From: Trema orientale
Taxonomy: Eukaryota; Streptophyta; Magnoliopsida; Rosales; Cannabaceae
Direction of reading: 5' to 3'
Assembly (NCBI GenBank): GCA_002914845.1
Contig: JXTC01000156.1
Coordinates: 387,121 to 451,120 of the forward strand
DNA: 64,000 nucleotides
This document shows positions 35,243 to 45,281 of this stretch, one piece after another (within the stretch, counting starts at the first letter, position 1; each line of letters starts with the position of its first letter). The notes under the pieces were generated by a model that was given only the letters and a program-made list of their open reading frames with translations, searched no databases and was not told where the DNA came from. The position numbers and the translations under genes are program-made.

Positions 35243-37527
35243 ATAAGCGGAGTAGGCGAATTGGTAGTGTGACAGGAGGTTCAGGTTACACAGCATCATG
35301 GCTGGTGAAGATCTCACTAAAACGTGGATACACTCTCAAAGCCTCTTTTCGGGACAAGTTAGCCTCTTTATATATTCCATTTTAACTTTGTTCATATTTA
35401 GAACTCTTTTTCTTCTGAAGAAAAAATATTCACTTTCAAATTCTGGTTTTTGTTTTCTTTTGTATCAAAAATGAAGTTATGAATCCCATAATCTCATTCT
35501 ATAAGCAATTTGGTTATATTATATAGTTGTTATTTTTGAACATTATTGATCCAAAACATATTCCTATATACTTGACTACTAAGATAAGTGCTTTTCACAG
35601 GTTTTCCTGCAAACAATGGAAAAGTGCTTCTTGCAAGGCTTCATATGGAAAACCTTTAATGGTTCTTGAGTTAGAAATATTTCAGGAAGAAATAGTTGGA
35701 AAACCTTCAGTGAAGGTGACACTTAGCGTTCTCAGGTCATGTTCAAAGTTCATCCTTTAAAGAGTGGTTATAACATCTTCAACGACTATAGTTATCCAAT
35801 GGAAAACCTCTAACCCCCGATGTCGTTGTCGATGAGACATGGTTTCAGATACTGTCTTTTGTGAGAATTCAAAGGTTTGCTTGTTCTTGAGTTCTTGAAC
35901 TTATTACATCTTTTTTAATAATCTTCTAGTTACTGCCATCATTTTTTTTTTTTTTTTCTGATTTATGAATCACGATGTTATAATTATAGACAAGGCGCTA
36001 TGTATGTGTCTTGTTTCAATTTTAGTTAGTCATATGTTTTTATTTTTCCAGAACTGGTATGCAATTTCAAAAACGCTAGCTGAGGAGGCTGTTGAAAGTC
36101 ATCACCAACTCTAGTAGAGTTTTCTACAGTTTCATATACATATCATATATTAAGAAAAGTGTAGAAGCCTCAATAAAGCCTCCTGCAAAGTCGGCATGGA
36201 TGTGGCCGATATATAATAGAAATTCTCTAGAGTAATATAGGAAGTTCATGCAAGTTGCCATAGTCGGCTAAAGGCACCAGAATTTTCTAGGATGGGAAAG
36301 TCGGCATGCATGAAGTCAATGTACTAGAAATTTCTAGTATTGTATTGACCGACATTAAATGCTTATATAAAGGGACTTGGGTCCCGTAGGTGATATATGG
36401 CATGGATAGAAAAAGAAAAAGAAATGAGTGAATGTGTGTGAACGTGAGATATTGAGTGTCATTAAATTAATGAGTGATTGTGAGTGGGATTAGATGCCTT
36501 ATTGGGGTTGTGTAATAGTGTCCGAAATAATGAATGCGGATTAAGTTATTAATTGTGTTCTTGTTAAGAGTGTGTCCACGTTTTGACTATTGTTGTAATT
36601 ACTTTTTGTGATTATAAAAGTAATTGTGTTATTTTTACCACGTTTTGTGCCTAATAAATGGTGCTGCGCATAACAGAGACAGCTTGAAATTTGCCAGGGG
36701 AAATGGGATTGATTTGTTCACTATAAATTCAGGTGTTGTAATTGCTCGATCCTCTATTGCAGCCAACTCTTCGTCGAAGTGTGAATGTTATCATGAATCG
36801 AACACAAGGTATATAGTTTAGCAACTAATCCTTCTTACAACACTAGCTGTCTCAGTACATAATCCAGTCCACACTACTAATTTGTAAACTTTTAGTCATA
36901 ACAAATTCAATAACAAATCTATTATTAAATACAGATCCACATGGTTTTTTGTCAAGTTTTGTAAATTCAGGGCCTTGATATTCTTCTTTTCTTTACTGCA
37001 GGACCTCAAATGTTTCCCCATAAAAGTTTGAAGATTTATTAATGTTAGGGATGGTGCTAATTGTGCACATATATTCAAGCATTTGAAGTAGCCACAGCTT
37101 GCGTGGAAGGGATTGTCTAGCTTGAAATCTTGTACACATTTCTGAGCCTTTGAAAATTGTACAAGAGCTCTACCCTGCTTTTGGGCTCCTGAAAAGTAAG
37201 ATACCATTTTCAAGCTATTCAATGCCATTTTTAAGCTTCATTTGTTTCTCTTTTATTCCAATCACTATAAATGCATAGAATTTCTTTTTTTATTTTTTAT
37301 TTTGCATCAATTCTTGTATAGCCGGTAAATATTTGCAATTAACTGATTTATGATAAAATTCTTGGAGGATTAAGTGTCTTTTCCATTGTCTGGCAGATGT
37401 GAAGCTGACAAGCCTTTCCAGCCAAGGAATTCCAAGTAACAAATTTGGATTTAAGTTCAAACCTTCAATAGTGAATCCAAGAGACTCTGAAGAAAGCCTG
37501 AAAGAGAAGGGTTTCTTGATACTCTAA
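35243..37527 (+). pseudogene. Reductase pseudogene split by a solo LTR
   Basis: Exon 1 (35243 to about 35356) has ATA for ATG, as in the pseudogene at 23226. Exon 2 is nearly gone. Exon 3 (about 35688-35873) has a frameshift in KVPSIKRVV and lesions around the catalytic Ser. Exon 4 starts with AACTGGTATGCAATTTCAAA (NWYAISKTLAEEA), keeping the YxxxK motif, but is cut at 36090 by an LTR and resumes at 36681. Exon 5 (about 37003-37195) is frameshifted; exon 6 is 37397-37527 with internal losses and ends KGFLIL then TAA. Not functional. Confidence 0.88.
36090..36675 (+). mobile_element. Solo LTR (586 bp) in reductase exon 4, copia-like
   Basis: Starts TGTTGAAAGTC, ends CGCATAACA, flanked by GAGGC (36085-36089) and GAGAC (36676-36680), an imperfect 5-bp duplication. 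Host exon sequence GCTGAGGAGGC resumes as AGCTTGAAATTTGCC. A TATATAAAGGG box at about 36364 fits an LTR promoter. No coding interior. Confidence 0.8.
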
Positions 37528-38709
37528 AAGGTGCCACTCACAGCTATACTCAAAAGCATTTGGATTTTTCGGCCGTATTGGTTCAAAATCTTATTTATTT
37601 AAAAGCTGTCAATCAAAGCATCAGTTCAGTACGTAACATTCTTATTTGTGCTCTGAAATTTGTTACTTACCAAGTGTAATGATATCATGAAGTAGACAGA
37701 GAAATTAATTACTGAACTGGGTAATAATCCAAGGTGATTGTGCTGTTAGACTCCATGTACTGAGGCTCCATACACAGCAGCATTACATATTGTAATAGAA
37801 CTAAATCATCACTCAGGAGAAGGTGGTTTCAGTCAACCATATGTATTTGGTTTCTTCAAACTTTCTCCTACAGCATTCTGATATAACCTATTGGAGAAGT
37901 AGACATACTGATTTAATCGTTCTGTCTCGAAGAACAAAACAATGTTAACTTGATGACGAAATTCCAAATGCCAAGGACTATTCCTGATTATCATGAAGTC
38001 GTTTAAAGAATTAATAATAATAGTAAATAAGGACTATTCCTCGTTATTATGAACAAAACAATGTGTTAACTTGATGACGAAATTCCAAATGCCAAGGACT
38101 ATTCCAAATAAGTGCATGTTGCACCAAAATCGCATTATCAGATAAAGTAGAAACCGTTTTAATTAATGTGATGATCCTCTCTGTAATTTCTTATAACTTT
38201 TTTAAAGTATTGACGCGTGCAGCTGGTTTTGTTGTTCCTTTTCTCTTGTTTGTCCACTAGTCCTTACTTTGGCTCTGTGGTCAACTTTTTAGGGAGATTA
38301 ATATCATGGTCTAGAAATGTTACGCGTGAAGTACTTAATTACCACGCATTTTACTGTTATGCTAAATTAATTTTACTATTAGTCATTACAAAACAAATGG
38401 AAATGAATGTCCTTTAAATACAGCTGACGTTTAAAATAAGTGAGTTTTCTTTCTATACCTTCCTCTTTTTTTTTTTTTTTTTTTGGTTTTTGCACTTTTC
38501 CTATATTTTAAATTACAAAACTGATACGAAAACAAAGTATGTTTAACTCAGAGAAATTTACACCCGTAATCGTTTTTGTGCTTATATTGAACTTAATTAA
38601 TTACGATTTCAATCAACCGATGTTAATTTTTCCTTTTTTCATTTTCTTTTCTTCAACCTTACGTTGTGGACTATTTGCCTTTTATACAGCAGTCCATATA
38701 TATATATTT
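37528..38709. other. Reductase 3' flank and an orphan RLP-type promoter block
   Basis: After the pseudogene the usual reductase flank (AAATTTGTTACTTACCAAGTG) is recognisable. A 60-bp duplication with GACGAAATTCCAAATGCCAA occurs at about 37955 and 38077. At about 38128-38160 ACCAAAATCGCATTATCAGA plus TAAAGTAGA is an RLP-type promoter box without an RLP behind it. No gene seen. Confidence 0.55.
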
Positions 38710-39960
38710 TGAAGCAAGCTACCCGTAAAAGCAGACGAAGAAATTTTATTCACTCAAATCAAACATGACAGAATGAGAAATAAACAAGGGAATACAATCA
38801 AACTAGTAAATAGAACTGGAAATAAAAAAAGCAAAACTAGCCAGCGAATGGGCCACCGAATTCCCTTGACAAGGAATATAGTGACAAGTACCACAACTAA
38901 TATTAACCAACAAAGTTTGAACATCCTGGATTAACAAGTCATTTTCAGCCAAGGGATCTGTCCTATTAAGACATTACACCACCCTTAGAGCATCACACTA
39001 TAATTCATTCATAACCAAACCATAACGTGCAGCAAACAACATGCCCTCCCGAGTCGCTAATAATTCACTATTCTCCACTGATAAACAACCCTTATACCGG
39101 ACAGCAAAAAAAGTAAGGACACTTCCCAAATTATCTCTAAAGACACCACCAAGACCTACATAATCTTCACCTGGTCTCACAGCCGCACCAATGTTCATCT
39201 TCACCCGGCCTACACTCGATCGGAAGCTTCCAACGTCTTGGGAAAGGAGTAGCATGCGTATGTTCGTCAATTCTTCCTACTCTTTGTTAATCAAAGAAAG
39301 TTTGAGTTGCTGATTCGAGAACAATTAAGGGAAGGATCTCTACAATTCTGCCCATGCAAAACCCAGTTGCGCTCGAACCAAATACTCCAAAGAATGACAA
39401 CAAAACGCTCAAAACTGACTCCAAAAAATCCCCAATAACATGTCTTGAGTTTGACAGGCAACTAAGGATTTAATTAGTTCCCAAAAGTTCGCTAGCTTCC
39501 ACACATTCTTACTATGCAGACAATGAAACAAAGCATGAGATAAATCCTCATAGGAGGTCAAGCATTGAGCACACTTCGGATTAATATCTACCTTCCTTCG
39601 GATTAGATTATCACAACTCGGTAGTGCATGGCGAAAAACCTGGCCTCCAAATAAAAATACGAATCTCAGAGGCTATAAATAGTTTCCATAACATTCTCCT
39701 CCACTAATTGAACATGATAGAGGAGCTCGATCTCACCTGGTAGATCTAATCATTTAGAAGAAGGTGATATCCGCTTTTTACAGAGTAAGATCCAAAAGAA
39801 TGGAAATACCAAATGAAATGATCTTCTCTGGCCGAAATGCTCAACGGAATAGAGAAAATCACTTTTGGGAAGGAAAATCCGAATAATCTGGGATACGTCC
39901 CAGCTATCCGACAACAGTCCTTATTTTAGTCGATAATTGAGAATGACTCAATAATTTGAA
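38710..39960 (-). pseudogene. LINE (non-LTR retrotransposon) relic, zf-RVT and RNase H parts
   Basis: On the - strand, the stretch from about 39650 to 39470 reads with lesions as a zinc-binding reverse-transcriptase tail (NPKCAQCLTSYEDLSHALFH then C, matching C-x2-C...H-x4-C). Further on, 39270-38998 is open for 90 residues with the RNase H-like pattern VKMNIGAAVRPG ... GLGGVFRDNLG ... AVRYKGC ... ELLATREGMLFAARYG. The reverse-transcriptase core is missing, so it is a 5'-truncated dead copy. Boundaries are approximate. Confidence 0.75.
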
Positions 39961-41240
39961 GCCCTGAAGTATAAACAAACTTTTTTTTTTCCCCCTGTTT
40001 GGCTGGTCCGTAATTTGGCTACGGTTACGGATCTCGTCGACTATACAAATCCCAATATTTGCAACATGTCGCTTTTGGAAAATTTTCGTTTTAGTTAAAT
40101 ACTCAATAAGTTGTCGTTTTATTGAAATACTGTCGTTTTACATTATAAACATGAGATCTCGCTGCATTTACTCGGCCTCCGCGATGAGATGTCGTTGCAT
40201 ACAATCTAATTAAGTTGATCAGTTAATCGCTCAGTCTAGGGCAACAAAGCAATGTGAACATGATGACAAAATTCCAAATGCTACCGAGTACTAACGAGTC
40301 ATGATTCAGGAAAAATCGTTTAAAGAATTAATAAAAGTAAAAAAAAAGTCGGTGTTGCACCAAAATCGCATTATCAAGTAAAGTAGATTCCATTATCATT
40401 GTCACGATCGTCCTTGCCATTTACTAATTTACTAAGAAAAGCATTGAGACTTCAAAAAAAGTTGGTAAAGCCCACTAATAATTGAGAAATGAGATTTACT
40501 TGTCATTAATTAGATGGAATGGAATTAACTTTTAATACTCCTAACGTGCAAAATACGTTTAAGTCTTTCCATTCATTTTCTACTTTTTCGCACTTATTAT
40601 CTATATTGCAAATGATAAAAATGAGACGAAAAAACACATGCTAGTGTAATAAAACATAAACATTCGAAGTAATAAGTTGACACGCTTTAAATTTAGGGGT
40701 TGAATTCAGAATAACTATAATTTGAAGCCCTAAATTATTAACAACTTTGCAATTTTTTTTTTCACTTGTCCGTGATGTTATTGCTTTGTCGCTTTTATGC
40801 ATCACACACATCGACTTTACAATCCAAATATCGGAAACATGTCGTTTTACTGAACGATTATCTTTTTCTTTGAACGTTGTCGTTTTATAGCACTTTTGTC
40901 GTTTTTGTCGAAAAAAGTCGTTTTCCGAAAAATTGTCGTTATACATTGCTTGCATGAAATGTGGTTGCATTTATTCGGCCTCCGCCGGGATAGTCCTCTC
41001 CCTGCGTTGCCCCTCCGTCTCAATCGGCCAACAAAACAAAGGAATTAATTGTTACATCGTAATCGCATTATCGGGTAAAGAAAATTCCATAGTAATATAT
41101 TGTAATTTTCTCCGTGTCTTCCTAATTGACTTAAAAGCATGGCTTGACGCTTCAAAAGTGGGTTAGTAAGGCTTAAACCCACTAAGAAATAAAATAATTA
41201 ATAAAGGACGACCTTACTTTTCAGTTAGTCTATATATTGA
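39961..41240 (+). promoter_or_regulatory. RLP3 upstream region, duplicated promoter
   Basis: Two parallel copies of one upstream unit occur: about 39948-40500 and about 40712-41180. Each has ATAATTTGAAGCCCT, a cluster of GTCGTTTT motifs (40131-40180; 40842-40935), TCGGCCTCCGC, then the RLP box (GCATTATCAAGTAAAGTAGA at about 40369; GCATTATCGGGTAAAGAAAA at about 41065) and AAAAGCAT..TTCAAAA. A TTGACT lies at 41126-41131 and a TATATATT box at about 41231. Only the inner copy is next to RLP3. Confidence 0.55.
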
Positions 41241-41296
41241 TATGTGATTTATTTTATTATAGGCCATCACTAACTGAGCATAGAAATAGTTTGAAT

Positions 41297-44200
41297 ATGT
41301 TTCGATTAAATATGTTACAGATTATTACTCTGATCTTCCTTACAATGGGAGAATTTGTTGGTCATGGTGATGCTACTGATCACTTTATTACGAGCTGCTT
41401 GAAGCATGAACGAGAAGCTCTTCTGGATTTCAAAGATGGTCTGGAAGATCCTGATCAGAACCCGCGGCTTTTGACGTGGAAGGGAAGTAACTGTTGTCAA
41501 TGGTGGGGAATAACCTGTGAAAACGGTACGGGAGCTGTTACACACGTTGATCTCCATAACCCTCATCCTCAAAATCCTGGATATCCTAAATTTCAAGGCT
41601 ATGCTGAAAATCCAGATGATTCTGATCATGATGATGATGATGATGATGAAGGCTTCGATTCTTCCGAAAGGTATGCATTCTGGACCCTTGGTGGGGAAAT
41701 AAGGCCTTCACTAACAAAACTTAAGTCCTTGAAACACTTGGACTTAAGTTGCAACACATTCAATGGCATCTCAATTCCCATTTTCTTCGGTTCAAAATTG
41801 CAAAATCTGCAATATCTAAACCTCTCAAATGCAGGGTTTACTGGTCCAATTCCTCCAAATTTAGGAAACCTCTCTAGCCTGCGGTATCTTGATCTTAGTT
41901 CTAACACTTTTGATTCGAAAGTACCCGACTGGCTTGCCAATGTTAGTAGCCTTGCAACAATCGATTTAAGCAATAATCTTTTGCATGGAAGGATTCCACT
42001 CAGCTTAGCTGACCTTCCAAATTTGGAGATTCTGTCTCTGAATTCGAATGGTATCCTTAGAGCAAGCCCCTCTCAATTGTTGAGAGGAAGATGGGAAAAG
42101 ATACAAGTCCTTGACTTGGGTATCAATGACATACACGGGAAACTTCCTACTTCCATAGGAAATATGACGTCTCTCACTTACTTGGATCTTGCTTACAATG
42201 GTATTGAGGGTGTGATTCCTAGCTCAATTGGTAAACTCTACAACCTCAAGTTTTTTCTTGTAGGGAAAAACAGTTTAACAGGAAATTTACCAGAATCCCT
42301 TGAAGTATCACGAAATTATGTTTCTAGCAGGCCATTGACTAGTCTGCAGCACTTGGATATTTCCTCAAATAAATTGAGTGGTAGATTGCCTGAATGGTTA
42401 GGCCAACTTGAGAATCTCATTCAACTCACCCTGTACAATAACTTGTTATATGGTCCAATCCTTAAGTCTCTACATTTGTTGCAGAATCTTGAACAACTTG
42501 ATCTGGGATGGAATAGACTGAATGGGACTTTGCCAAAAAGTATAGGACAACTTTCTGAGTTGTCCGTACTTCGTGTCGATTCCAACAATTTAGCCGGTGT
42601 AGTCACTGAAAAACATTTTCTAAAACACACCAAGTTGAAAATCTTAGATATATCCTTCAACTCTTTCAAGTTGGATGTTGCTTCAAATTGGGTCCCTCCA
42701 TTTCAAACCAGGTTCATTGGCATGAGTTCATGCTATTTGAATTCCTCTTTTCCTGCTTGGCTTAAATCACAAAAGAAGATAAAACTTCTAGCTTTCTCAA
42801 ATTCTAGCATTTTTGGCTCCGTGCCTTCTTGGTTTTGGGAAATTTCCCCTGGTCTAGAGTCCTTCAATTTCTCCTTTAATCAATTAAATGGTCAGCTGCC
42901 AAGTTCCTTTAAGGTAAAGGGCAGTTTTGCAGGTGTTGTTGATTTTAGCAATAACCTCTTCGAAGGGCCTATACCTCTTCCAGTGGGTCGTATCGAATCA
43001 TTTGATCTTTCCAATAACAAATTTTCAGGTTCCATCCCGGAAAATATAAGCGCTGCCCTTCCAAAATTAAAAATCCTCTCTCTTGTTGAGAACCAAATAA
43101 AGGGAAAAATTCCAGCTTCTATAGGCAACATGCAGTCTATTTTAGTCATTGATCTCTCAAGTAATAACTTGACAGGAACAATCCCCCCCAGCATTGGCAA
43201 TTGTTCTCAGCTTAGGGCACTTGACCTTAGTGAAAACAATTTGTCTGGGAATTTACCTGGCACGCTAGCTCAACCAAGTTTCTTTCAAGTTTTGCACCTA
43301 CGTGAAAACAAGCTTTTTGGGAAAATCCCATCAGTGTTTCGAAACATGTCGACTTTGGAAACATTGGATCTTGAGAGCAACATGTTAGTAGGAAGAATCC
43401 CACGTTGGATTGGAGAAGGTTTTGAGAAGCTAAGGATTCTTAGCTTGAGGTCAAATGCATTTTTTGGTGAGCTTCCATCTACTCTATCGAATTTAAGTTC
43501 ACTACAAGTATTGGACCTGGCAGAAAATCAGTTGACCGGAACTATCCCTGCTCGTTTTGGAGATTTCAAAAAAATGATCCAAGTCCAAAATGTATTCGAG
43601 CATTTATTTTACGGGAGGATAAATGGTGGCAGCATGTATTACGAAGACAACATGGTGGTGAACATGAAAGGCCAACGTCTAAGGTACAGCAAGACCCTCT
43701 CTCTTGTAGTTAGCCTGGACCTCTCTAGAAACAATCTAAGTGGAGATTTTCCTGTTGAATTAACCAAGTTGCTCGGTTTGCTTGTTCTGAACTTGTCCGG
43801 AAACCATATCAGAGGTCACATTCCTTTCAACATTTCCAAGTTGGGACAATTGTTGTCACTTGATCTCTCAAGTAATGAACTCTCGGGTTCTATTCCTGAA
43901 AGCTTGTCCTCACTCTCATTCTTGGGGCAGCTCAACTTGTCAAACAATGAGCTTTCTGGTAAGATTCCTTATACAGGTCACATGACAACTTTTGAACCCT
44001 CATCTTTTGCTGGAAACCTGGGACTATGTGGTGGTCCCCTTGATGTAAGATGCCCAGATGATGACAACAACGATGACGATGATTCAAACAAGGAGAGGAT
44101 TTCTGAGGAAAACTTCGTTGATAATTGGTTTTATTTGAGTGTTGGGTTGGGGTTTGCTGTGGGACTTCTTGTTCCTTTCCTCTTAATGGCCGCGAGAAAA

Positions 44201-44302
44201 TCTTGGAGTCATGCCTACTTTGGTTTGGTGGACAAGTTTTCCGAAACAATGTGGTTGTTGAAACTCAAAGTAGCAAACCTTCAGAGATCAAGGATACAAT
44301 GA
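41297..44302 (+). CDS. RLP3: LRR receptor-like protein, intact
   Basis: Single-exon gene, 1001 residues from MFRLNMLQIITLIFLTMGEF. The frame stays open from an ATG at 41237, but that codon lies only 6 bases past the TATA-like element and is not shared by paralogs, so 41297 is preferred. Order: signal peptide (to about 26), N-cap ([16 protein letters not shown] ... [10 protein letters not shown]), a variable loop with an Asp run coded by a GAT microsatellite (41626-41648), about 28-30 LRRs, island (about 775-800, DNMVVNMKGQRLRYS), C-cap LCGGPLDVRC, acidic stretch DDDNNDDDDS, transmembrane helix from residue 944 ([18 protein letters not shown]) and a tail of about 36 residues with YFGLVDK. No kinase, so signalling needs a partner such as SOBIR1. 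Many NxS/T glycosylation sites. Best seen as an EIX/Cf-type immune receptor; the ligand is unknown. Confidence 0.93.
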   Translation: MFRLNMLQIITLIFLTMGEFVGHGDATDHFITSCLKHEREALLDFKDGLEDPDQNPRLLTWKGSNCCQWWGITCENGTGAVTHVDLHNPHPQNPGYPKFQGYAENPDDSDHDDDDDDEGFDSSERYAFWTLGGEIRPSLTKLKSLKHLDLSCNTFNGISIPIFFGSKLQNLQYLNLSNAGFTGPIPPNLGNLSSLRYLDLSSNTFDSKVPDWLANVSSLATIDLSNNLLHGRIPLSLADLPNLEILSLNSNGILRASPSQLLRGRWEKIQVLDLGINDIHGKLPTSIGNMTSLTYLDLAYNGIEGVIPSSIGKLYNLKFFLVGKNSLTGNLPESLEVSRNYVSSRPLTSLQHLDISSNKLSGRLPEWLGQLENLIQLTLYNNLLYGPILKSLHLLQNLEQLDLGWNRLNGTLPKSIGQLSELSVLRVDSNNLAGVVTEKHFLKHTKLKILDISFNSFKLDVASNWVPPFQTRFIGMSSCYLNSSFPAWLKSQKKIKLLAFSNSSIFGSVPSWFWEISPGLESFNFSFNQLNGQLPSSFKVKGSFAGVVDFSNNLFEGPIPLPVGRIESFDLSNNKFSGSIPENISAALPKLKILSLVENQIKGKIPASIGNMQSILVIDLSSNNLTGTIPPSIGNCSQLRALDLSENNLSGNLPGTLAQPSFFQVLHLRENKLFGKIPSVFRNMSTLETLDLESNMLVGRIPRWIGEGFEKLRILSLRSNAFFGELPSTLSNLSSLQVLDLAENQLTGTIPARFGDFKKMIQVQNVFEHLFYGRINGGSMYYEDNMVVNMKGQRLRYSKTLSLVVSLDLSRNNLSGDFPVELTKLLGLLVLNLSGNHIRGHIPFNISKLGQLLSLDLSSNELSGSIPESLSSLSFLGQLNLSNNELSGKIPYTGHMTTFEPSSFAGNLGLCGGPLDVRCPDDDNNDDDDSNKERISEENFVDNWFYLSVGLGFAVGLLVPFLLMAARKSWSHAYFGLVDKFSETMWLLKLKVANLQRSRIQ

Positions 44303-45100
44303 GGTTTGCTCACTAGCTGCCTAAATTGTTATTATTTTTAGTAGCATTATCATTTACAAGTTGCCTATATCTAACCATGTTTCTGATGATGTTATTTTTC
44401 AGGCTTTAAATAGAGAGGGAGTAAGGGCGTAGGCAGCAAGGAAGGCTTTCTGTTTATATCTCGTCATGTCTTCTGAAATTTTATTGGAATGATATGTATC
44501 TCTAATAACAACAACTACAATATTCAATACAAATTGCTACATTTGTATCCATAGGTCATCTCTTTGTTCAGCTGGTTTATTTTATCTCTAAACTGATGAG
44601 AAATGCATACAAAACAATTGTAACATACATATAGCAACTTGTTTTTCCTGCTTCCTTTCTATTTTATTAACATATTGTCGTTTCTCTCTGATTTGCATTA
44701 ATATTGTATGGCATGTCATATTGCACGTTGTCGTTTTTCTTTATGTCCTTTATACGAGGTATCCATTTATACGACATGACATGTCCTTTTTACTATAGCT
44801 CTATTCTAAATTTTTTATACGGTGCGTGTGATGTTTTACTGCTTTTATTTTTGAACTCAAAAAATGAAAGAAAAAAAAAACTCTTTCTTTCCAAATTTTG
44901 CCATGCGGACGATCATGTCGCTTTTGAAAAACTAGTCAGGTTTGCTAGTCCACTATATATAATGTGTCGTTTTTATATGATGTCACTTGCATGACAACAT
45001 GTCGCTGCATTTGGGATGTCTAACAGTCCTACGAAGTAAAAACTACGTTCCATTCAATTCTCGGAATCTTAGCTAGAATTGAAGTCAATAATAATGACCC
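44303..45100. other. RLP3-RLP4 spacer
   Basis: The 3' region carries CGTAGGCAGCAAGGAAGG and TGCTACATTTGTATCC..GTCATCTC as in the other RLPs. From about 44677 to 45010 the motifs GTCGTTT, ACGACATG and ATGTCGC cluster, marking the start of the RLP4 upstream region. The frame 44704-44994 is not supported. Confidence 0.55.
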
Positions 45101-45250
45101 CCGCTAAAAGTAGATTCCACTTAAAAGTGGTCTAAGGCTTAAATCCACTAACACAAGTGCGTTACATTTTTCAACTAGAAATTGTATTAATCCCACGCTT
45201 CACGAAAACGAAAATATCTATCTACAGTGAGTATATATATAATTAATAGC
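45101..45250 (+). promoter_or_regulatory. RLP4 proximal promoter
   Basis: A reduced form of the shared block: CGCTAAAAGTAGATTCCACT (about 45102-45121), then TTAAAAGTGG and GGCTTAAATCCACTAA as in RLP3, and a TATATATATA element at about 45233. Confidence 0.5.
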
Positions 45251-45281
45251 TTTGCCTAGTGAGTTCAGTTTATAAAAATAT

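Noticed and set aside
36896..37228. 110-codon antisense open frame
   Set aside because: Lies opposite exon 5 of a reductase pseudogene; a shadow frame.
41237..41296. N-terminal extension of RLP3
   Set aside because: The upstream ATG lies beside the TATA-like element and its 20 residues are not conserved; the second Met gives a proper signal peptide.
41315..43200. Long antisense open frames inside the RLP genes
   Set aside because: They mirror the LRR codon pattern on the other strand and recur in every paralog; no independent support.
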